A DNA stretch of 64,000 bases. It comes from DATBAX01 sp963723765 (GTDB lineage Bacteria > Acidobacteriota > Terriglobia > Terriglobales > Acidobacteriaceae). The notes beneath the pieces were generated by a model. That model ran no database searches. It saw only the letters and a list, made by a program, of their open reading frames with translations, and was not told the origin of the DNA. The stretch spans positions 124,001 to 188,000 of the forward strand of contig CAVRSD010000005.1 of assembly GCA_963723765.1 (NCBI GenBank), read 5' to 3'. Of the stretch, positions 58,900 through 64,000 are shown piece after piece. The translations under genes and the position numbers were made by a program. Positions within the stretch are counted from its first letter, which is position 1. Each line of letters begins with the position of its first letter.

Positions 58900-59508
58900 T
58901 TAATCAGACTTCCCTCCGTGGGCCTCTTCCAATCTGGTCCGCACTTCGGAAACCGGCAGGTCTTTCCAGAAGCGCGCAAAATTCTCGACTGTCGTAAGCG
59001 TCCGGCTGTGCATGCGGTCGATGTAAAGCGTTCCATGCAAATGATCGATCTCATGCTGCAATATCCGTGCATACCAGCCCGAGGCCTCAATTGTCTTTGA
59101 AGCGCCGTTTTCATCCAGACATTCGACTTTCACGCTGGCGTAACGCGGCACCACGGCCGAGAGTCCAGCAACGCTGAGACAGCCTTCGAAGAACTCAATC
59201 GGGCCCCCAGCCGACGCCACGATCGTGGGGTTAATCAGCACATGGAAAGGTACCGGCCTTCTTTCGCGCTCGACAAGCAATTCCGGAGCAACATTCGCCT
59301 GGTATTCCTCGCAATCTTCGATGACCGCTAGTTGAATCGGAAGGCCGATCTGCGGTGCCGCCAGCCCTACTCCGGGGGCATCATGCATAGTCTCGCGCAT
59401 GTGCTCAATCAATTCATGAATTTCCCGGCTTCGAATTTCCTCGCGAGTGAGCGGACCCGCCCGCCGTCGCAAAACCTCTTCCCCAGCCTGCACAATTTTC
59501 AAACGCAA
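58900..59508 (-). CDS. def: Peptide deformylase
   Basis: 202 aa, start TTG 59508 (MRLKIVQAGEEVL). Motif I GVGLAAPQIG, motif II EGCLSV (Cys ligand), motif III QHEIDHLHG (two His and the catalytic Glu). Removes the formyl group from new proteins. Long relative to E. coli Def (169 aa). Usually paired with fmt, which is not next to it here. Confidence 0.92.
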   Translation of the reverse strand: MRLKIVQAGEEVLRRRAGPLTREEIRSREIHELIEHMRETMHDAPGVGLAAPQIGLPIQLAVIEDCEEYQANVAPELLVERERRPVPFHVLINPTIVASAGGPIEFFEGCLSVAGLSAVVPRYASVKVECLDENGASKTIEASGWYARILQHEIDHLHGTLYIDRMHSRTLTTVENFARFWKDLPVSEVRTRLEEAHGGKSD

Positions 59509-59579
59509 GAATCCACCTCAGTCAAAACAAACATTAGCATGCCTTGGAACGGTGGAACGGAGATGCGCTCCATCGATGC

Positions 59580-60356
59580 TTACTTCTTTACTTTGATTGG
59601 CGTCCTGATGTCTTCACAAAGACCTCTTTCCAACCATTGCGGCCCGCTGCGGTCGATAGCCAGAATGCCAATTGGTGGCCCGACATCATTCGGTCTGGCA
59701 TTTTCTGCTGCATCCATAATTTTGCGTACAGTTGTGGTTACATCGTCCGTTTTTTGGACAGGGTTCTTAGCAAGAAAGGGCGCCAGCTCCTTCATACTCG
59801 ACATCAAGATGCATCGTTCTCCCGCCGCGAGCCCATGAGTGCCAGGACAACTCCGTACCGGAGCCGCTACCACACGCCCGTTCGCTATGTTGAAATCTTT
59901 CACGTAACCTTCTCGCACCCCCCTGAAAGTCGCGATGACAAACAAAGATTGCAGGTTCCCGCTCTGCACCACCTCGCTATAGCGGGCAGGAGATTCCTTC
60001 TGAATCAAAGACAGTTCCTTTTGGAGTAGAGGCAGGAACTGTGCGCCTAACTGGTCAAGAGCTGCGGCGGCGGGAATATTCTTTCGTCGCTTGGCAAACA
60101 GATCATTGGCATCAAAACCAACTTTGCGGTCGAAGGTCGGCCCAGAGACTGCATAAAAGAAATTGTCTGTTCCGGACTGATAGATTTTGCACCGCCTCAT
60201 GCTCTGATGTTCGGGATCGTCCGTGACCAGGCCGTCCGTCGCAAGAATGACGCGGTTCCTCTCTATGATCAGTACAAGTTCCGTCGCAGAACTCCGGCCG
60301 CAAGCCAGAGCACTAAGCACAATCAAAGCAGCAACCGTTCTAACTTTGGAATTCAT
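59580..60356 (-). CDS. Exported Ntn-hydrolase-like protein, unknown
   Basis: 258 aa with a signal peptide (about 1-24, ACGRSSA). The start of the mature part, LVLIIERNRVILATDGLVTDD, and the later FFYAVSGPTFD resemble the beta-sandwich of proteasome-like Ntn hydrolases (strand with ATDG). No catalytic Thr or Ser is at a processed N-terminus, so activity is doubtful. Assignment is by pattern only. Confidence 0.55.
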   Translation of the reverse strand: MNSKVRTVAALIVLSALACGRSSATELVLIIERNRVILATDGLVTDDPEHQSMRRCKIYQSGTDNFFYAVSGPTFDRKVGFDANDLFAKRRKNIPAAAALDQLGAQFLPLLQKELSLIQKESPARYSEVVQSGNLQSLFVIATFRGVREGYVKDFNIANGRVVAAPVRSCPGTHGLAAGERCILMSSMKELAPFLAKNPVQKTDDVTTTVRKIMDAAENARPNDVGPPIGILAIDRSGPQWLERGLCEDIRTPIKVKK

Positions 60357-60382
60357 TCAGGGCAGGAATCTGTAAATTGTAA

Positions 60383-60459
60383 TGGTAGGCGCGGCAGGAC
60401 TCGAACCTGCGACCCTCTGCTTAGAAGGCAGATGCTCTATCCACCTGAGCTACGCGCCC
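60383..60459 (-). tRNA. tRNA-Arg (anticodon TCT)
   Basis: 77 nt. Acceptor GGGCGCG pairs with CGCGCCT (one G-U). Anticodon arm TCTGC-CTTCTAA-GCAGA gives anticodon TCT (Arg, AGA codons). T-arm GGTTCGAGTCC. The 3' CCA is encoded. Confidence 0.95.
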
Positions 60460-60531
60460 ATGATTTGCACTTCGACGATTCCCGAAACGGGAATTCTGCA
60501 CTAATTATTTTTTCTGCCTGGCACTTTGCAC

Positions 60532-60577
60532 AAGTGTTCCCCGGGGAACACTTCGCACTGTGTTCCACGAGGAACAC
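60532..60577. promoter_or_regulatory. Two parS-like palindromes
   Basis: A perfect 22-bp palindrome (60532-60553; core TGTTCCCCGGGGAACA) is followed by TGTTCCACGAGGAACA (60561-60576). The second differs from the perfect palindrome TGTTCCACGTGGAACA, a known parS form, by one base. They lie between tRNA-Arg and the DUF1624 gene. They might also be repressor operators. Confidence 0.45.
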
Positions 60578-60655
60578 TTGGCCAGTATCGCATAGGTACC
60601 ACGGGCCTTCCAAAGCGCAGCCGGGATGATACAACTGTAGGCAAAACCAAAAACT

Positions 60656-61783
60656 ATGACAGCTCCCTCCACCTCCCGCCTCGCCTACATCGATTGGATG
60701 CGCGGGCTGGCCTGCGTCCTGATGTTCCAGACGCATTGCTACGACGCGTGGCTCGGCGCGCCGGCGCGTAAAAGCACTTTCTTCATGTGGTCTCAGCTGG
60801 GTGGGACTCTGCCCGCGCCTCTGTTTCTTTTTCTGGCGGGAATTTCTTTCGCCTTGGTCACCGACAAGCTGCGGCTTAAAGGCGTGTCTGCCAGCCAGAT
60901 CGCAAGCAAGACCATCCGGCGCGGCGCCCAAATTCTTGTCCTCGGTTTCTTGTTTCGCTTCCAGGAGTTTCTGATTGCCTGGGGATGGTCGCCGTGGCCC
61001 GACCTGTTGCGTGTGGACATCCTGAACACAATCGGCGTCTCCATGATGCTGATGGGCAGCATGTGCTGGATTGTGCTCATGCTGACTCGGCGAGAGCAAA
61101 CACGGCTCGTCATGGGCACTACGTCCGTCGGCGTCGCCTTAGTGATTTCTTTTCTGACTCCGCTGCTGTGGACGAGCTGGCGTCCGCGATGGCTGCCCTG
61201 GCCGATCGAATCTTATATTGATGGCGTGCATAATCTTGGCCAGCCACAGTCGTGGCTGTTTCCCATTTTTCCCTGGGCAGGATTCGCCTTCGCCGGACTT
61301 GCACTTGGGATCTTTTTACTCAGTGATTGGGCGCGCCGACTTGAGACACAGATTTTCTTGCTCGCGGGCGCTGGCGGAGTCGGATTGATTTATCTGACGC
61401 GTTGGTTCGATGCCCGTTCGTGGCAACTTTATGCCACTTATGATTTCTGGCATACCAGCCCTAATTTTTTCCTGATGCGAGTGGGCATGTTGTTGGCTAT
61501 CTTGTCGGCCACCTACATCTGGTGCCGCTGGGGCGCGGGACAGTGGGGATTCAGTCCACTCATTCAGTTGGGACAAACTTCCCTGCTGGTGTACTGGGTA
61601 CACTTTGATTTTGTGTATGGGCGTTTTTCCATCCTACCCAAACGCGCCGTCGATGTTCGTGCTGCGTCGCTGGGCGTGCTCACAATTTTTCTGGCCATGC
61701 TGCTCTTGTCGCTGGTGAAGACTCGAATTGCAAAGTCACGGCGAGAGAGTGCGAACCTGGTTCCAAAACCAGTGACGACCTAA
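60656..61783 (+). CDS. DUF1624 acyltransferase-like membrane protein
   Basis: 375 aa with about 10 membrane helices. The family start RLAYIDWMRGLACVLM is present, as are FLAGISFALV and GQTSLLVYWVHFDFVYG. This family resembles heparan-alpha-glucosaminide N-acetyltransferase and may move acyl groups across the membrane. The substrate is unknown. Starts about 80 bp after the parS-like sites. Confidence 0.82.
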   Translation: MTAPSTSRLAYIDWMRGLACVLMFQTHCYDAWLGAPARKSTFFMWSQLGGTLPAPLFLFLAGISFALVTDKLRLKGVSASQIASKTIRRGAQILVLGFLFRFQEFLIAWGWSPWPDLLRVDILNTIGVSMMLMGSMCWIVLMLTRREQTRLVMGTTSVGVALVISFLTPLLWTSWRPRWLPWPIESYIDGVHNLGQPQSWLFPIFPWAGFAFAGLALGIFLLSDWARRLETQIFLLAGAGGVGLIYLTRWFDARSWQLYATYDFWHTSPNFFLMRVGMLLAILSATYIWCRWGAGQWGFSPLIQLGQTSLLVYWVHFDFVYGRFSILPKRAVDVRAASLGVLTIFLAMLLLSLVKTRIAKSRRESANLVPKPVTT

Positions 61784-61789
61784 TAAAAC

Positions 61790-62356
61790 TTAGCGCAGGG
61801 ACAATTGCTTCACGGCATTTTCCACCAGTTTCAAGGCGATGGCCCAGCGCTGGCGGGCCTGAACTTCATCATCGCCATAGCCAAACAGATAAAACGTAAT
61901 GTAAAAACCTCTTAGGATTTTCTCTTCGTAGTGGTAGTAGCAACGACGGACCAGGAATTCGGCGGCGGCCGGAACCTCCGGTGCAAGGCGCAAGAGTTCC
62001 GCAAGCTGCTTGGCCAGGCGTTCGTGCTCGGGGAAGGAAAAGCGGGCGCGCTCTTCGGTGAACAACAAATCTATGTAGGAACCAAACTTGACCGCCGCGC
62101 CAAAGATTTCTTCTTCAAAATCAAATTCGGTGCTCGCCCAGGCATCGCACTTGGCGGTTTCTAAAATGCTGGCGGATGAATTGATCGCCGCCAGACTTTC
62201 CCCCAACTCCGGCACACGAACGGCCTCTTCGAGGTTGAGCAGGAGTTCCGGCTGGCGCTTGAGATCGTAATACCGTAGGCCGTCATCAGCAGCGGCCCAC
62301 GGTATTTCGAGAGTCTCGTCCCCTGCTCCGAGTTCAACCGCCCAATCAGCTTGCAC
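61790..62356 (-). CDS. Hypothetical protein, last gene of the LemA operon
   Basis: 188 aa, start GTG 62356, only 2 bp after the LemA stop. It is acidic, mostly helical, with no signal or membrane segment. KFGSYIDLLFTEERARFSFP and CYYHYEEKILRGFYITFY are striking aromatic-rich stretches. No family recognised; tight linkage suggests a role with LemA. Confidence 0.65.
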   Translation of the reverse strand: MQADWAVELGAGDETLEIPWAAADDGLRYYDLKRQPELLLNLEEAVRVPELGESLAAINSSASILETAKCDAWASTEFDFEEEIFGAAVKFGSYIDLLFTEERARFSFPEHERLAKQLAELLRLAPEVPAAAEFLVRRCYYHYEEKILRGFYITFYLFGYGDDEVQARQRWAIALKLVENAVKQLSLR

Positions 62357-62358
62357 GC

Positions 62359-62976
62359 TTATTTGGCAGGCGCGGGTTGCGGTGTTGCCGGAGGTGCCGG
62401 AGCCGGTGCCGCGAAGTTCACCTTGGGAGTTGCGCGCGATGCTTCGGACGCCGCAAAGTAAGCTTCGTTGGGCTTGAAGCCAGCCCAGCCGGCATAAAGA
62501 CTGTTGGGAAACTGCTGGACGTAAGTGTTGTAGTCCTGCAAAGTGTCGTTGTAACGCTTGCGCTCGACCGCAATGCGATTTTCAGTTCCGGCCAGTTCAT
62601 CCTGCAGGCGCAGGAAGTTTTCATTCGACTTCAATTGCGGATAATTCTCCACCACCAATAGCAGACGACCAATCGCGCCATCCAACTGTCCGTTGGCGGC
62701 AATCTTATCGGACGGAGTCTGCGCCGAAAGCAAAGCCGAACGCGCCTTCGCGATGTCTCCAAACACGGTGACTTCCTGCTGGGCGTAACCCTTCACCGTC
62801 TCGACCAGGTTGGGGATTAAATCGGCCCGCCGCTGCAGCACGATATCCACCTGGGACCACGAAGCCTTCACCGCTTCATTCTTGGACACCAAAGTGTTTT
62901 TTACACCCACATATTGTCCGAATACCATGAGTAGGACCAGTACCAGAACGCCAATCACTACTAACGCTTTGATCAT
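62359..62976 (-). CDS. LemA family protein
   Basis: 205 aa from the ATG at 62976 (MIKALVVIGVLVLVLLMVFG), with CTAGGAGAAGAA upstream. One N-terminal membrane helix is followed by the LemA fold: SKNEAVKASWSQVDIVLQRR, DLIPNLVETVKGYA, ENFLRLQDELAGTENRIAV. The C-terminal tail is Ala/Pro-rich. Usually located with a TPM-domain protein, as here. Confidence 0.92.
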   Translation of the reverse strand: MIKALVVIGVLVLVLLMVFGQYVGVKNTLVSKNEAVKASWSQVDIVLQRRADLIPNLVETVKGYAQQEVTVFGDIAKARSALLSAQTPSDKIAANGQLDGAIGRLLLVVENYPQLKSNENFLRLQDELAGTENRIAVERKRYNDTLQDYNTYVQQFPNSLYAGWAGFKPNEAYFAASEASRATPKVNFAAPAPAPPATPQPAPAK

Positions 62977-63058
62977 TTCTTCTCCTAGTTCGTTCTTCCG
63001 GGTCATCTCTCGAACAAGGTCATCCCCGGAAAAGTCGTTTCTAAAATCGTCCCACACT

Positions 63059-63796
63059 TCAACTCGTGGTATCCAGCATTTTATCAACGGCGGCAGTCAC
63101 TTGCTGGATCGCAAGCAAATAGCGCGCAAAAACATCTTTCACATCAAACTGTTTAGGTTCGGCTTTGCGCTCGCGAATATCGAGCAACTGCAAGAATGCG
63201 GATGCATCGAACGGAATGCGCGCGGAAAGTGCCTGCACCGTCTCCCGCTTTGATCTTTGAGTTGAGTCTCCTATCGCAATGAGAGTGTGCCGGAAGAGGG
63301 TAATGAACGACGGCAAAGAACGGAGCAGCAAGTCCCACATCCGTCTTTTGTCGTTGCCAGCCAGGAGCAAGTGCTCGCGTAAAAGAATGAGCTTTTCCCG
63401 CAGTTCATATTCTACCTGCGCTCGATGCAGGTGCAGGGGAATTTGCAGGCCGCCCAAAATATCCTCGCCGACGAGCACGCGATGGCGCTGCTGCATATCC
63501 AGAAATTCGATGGAGAACACGTCCGTGGAACGCTCCAGTTCCTCGCGGCCCAGCACCAGAGGAGCATGGTGTTTTTGTGCGGCCCACCACTCGACAGCCG
63601 GAGCAATGGCCGCCAAGGCCGCGAAGGAAGTTTCTTTGAGGACGCAAAGCAGGTTCACGTTGGAGAAATCGCGATGGAATTCTCCGTTCGACGAGGAACC
63701 CGCCGCGGAACCGTAGAGAATGACGCTCACGAGGTTCATGCCCGCACTTTGCTGTATCCGGCTTACGAATTCGTTGATCTGTTTTTCAGGAACCAT
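63059..63796 (-). CDS. Nucleotidyltransferase-like protein, probably inactive
   Basis: 245 aa from the ATG at 63796 (MVPEKQINEFVSRIQQSAG). The nucleotidyltransferase start VSVILYGSAAGSSS is present, but the GS-x-D-x-D catalytic acids appear as DFSNVNLLCV, lacking the second Asp, so catalysis is doubtful. The rest is helical. Between the TPM gene (35 bp upstream) and LemA (82 bp downstream). Confidence 0.65.
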   Translation of the reverse strand: MVPEKQINEFVSRIQQSAGMNLVSVILYGSAAGSSSNGEFHRDFSNVNLLCVLKETSFAALAAIAPAVEWWAAQKHHAPLVLGREELERSTDVFSIEFLDMQQRHRVLVGEDILGGLQIPLHLHRAQVEYELREKLILLREHLLLAGNDKRRMWDLLLRSLPSFITLFRHTLIAIGDSTQRSKRETVQALSARIPFDASAFLQLLDIRERKAEPKQFDVKDVFARYLLAIQQVTAAVDKMLDTTS

Positions 63797-63830
63797 TTCG
63801 TACCTCGCTGCCTTCACTGCCAGTTCACCA

Positions 63831-64000
63831 CTACCAGCTTCCCCCAGCGCCACCGCCGCCGGTGCTGCCACCACCAAACCCGCCGAATCCTCCGCCTCCA
63901 CCGCCGCCACCAAATCCGCCGCCTCCGCCGTAACCGCCACCTCCGCGGCCGCCTCCGAATATTAGAAACCAGAACAATAGCCGCCGCAGCGGAGGCGTGA
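63831..64000 (-). CDS. TPM-domain protein, C-terminal part
   Basis: Partial, cut by the window edge. The reverse frame reads a long Gly-rich tail (GGGYGGGGGFGGGGG... ending GGGGAGGSW, stop at 63831-63833). This end is a hallmark of TPM (YgcG-like) proteins, which almost always sit beside LemA. The catalytic domain lies outside the window. Confidence 0.75.
   Translation of the reverse strand, partial: TPPLRRLLFWFLIFGGGRGGGGYGGGGGFGGGGGGGGFGGFGGGSTGGGGAGGSW

Noticed and set aside
60532..60553. The perfect palindrome as a terminator of tRNA-Arg
   Set aside because: The tRNA is read leftward from 60459, so the palindrome lies upstream of it, and no T tract follows on either side.

Overview
The window looks like a chromosomal segment of an acidobacterium (Acidobacteriota, probably class Terriglobia). 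This is inferred from gene content, not from a marker phylogeny. The signs are two VWFA-related proteins of the type common in Acidobacteria, several large Ser/Thr kinases fused to TPR or beta-propeller modules, a TIGR02999-type sigma factor next to one kinase, a winged-helix/TolB/TPR regulator, a LemA/TPM operon, many Tat-exported enzymes and many REP-like intergenic hairpins.

Layout. 0-7 kb: divergent VWFA secreted proteins, an MglA-type GTPase, a stand-alone ClpB-D2-like ATPase and a LysM/DUF4015 protein. 7-20 kb: a winged-helix/TPR regulator, ilvE, pilT, recX, a Lys/Ala-repeat protein, alaS, a Rieske oxygenase, and glnK divergent from a small membrane gene coupled to amt. 20-31 kb: a Ser/Thr kinase, an EmrE-like protein and a PP2C phosphatase, an APC permease, a beta-barrel porin, a lytic transglycosylase, an AMIN/Amidase_3 amidase and a membrane-anchored exported protein. 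A strong promoter and a terminator at about 31 kb frame a candidate small RNA. 31-34 kb: small membrane proteins and a lipoprotein, ending at tRNA-Thr(CGT). 34-43 kb: a possible tRNA-Thr-anchored island (a degenerate copy of the tRNA 3' half lies at 43.2 kb). It holds a kinase-TPR/ECF-sigma pair, a DUF1566 protein and, between them, a complete 3,659-bp IS1-family element. That element has 22-bp terminal inverted repeats and a perfect 8-bp target duplication. It carries a transposase, an overlapping operon of three unknown genes and a P63C-domain regulator. 43-52 kb: a DUF2231/cupredoxin/Tat metallophosphoesterase cluster divergent from an ECF sigma/anti-sigma pair, then a sugar module (Tat epimerase, ManD-like dehydratase, Tat Gfo/Idh oxidoreductase, GH18). 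52-64 kb: a MerR-like/TPR protein, an acyl-CoA dehydrogenase, a kinase with a beta-propeller flanked by 54-bp repeats, a 2Fe-2S ferredoxin, def, tRNA-Arg(TCT), parS-like palindromes, a DUF1624 membrane protein and a TPM/NTase-like/LemA operon.

Data quality. At least twelve otherwise intact genes are broken by single-base indels, almost all +1 and mostly doubling of one base. alaS, which should be essential, has four. Sequencing or consensus error is the simplest explanation, so I annotate each such locus as one gene spanning its frames. No rRNA and no CRISPR array were seen.
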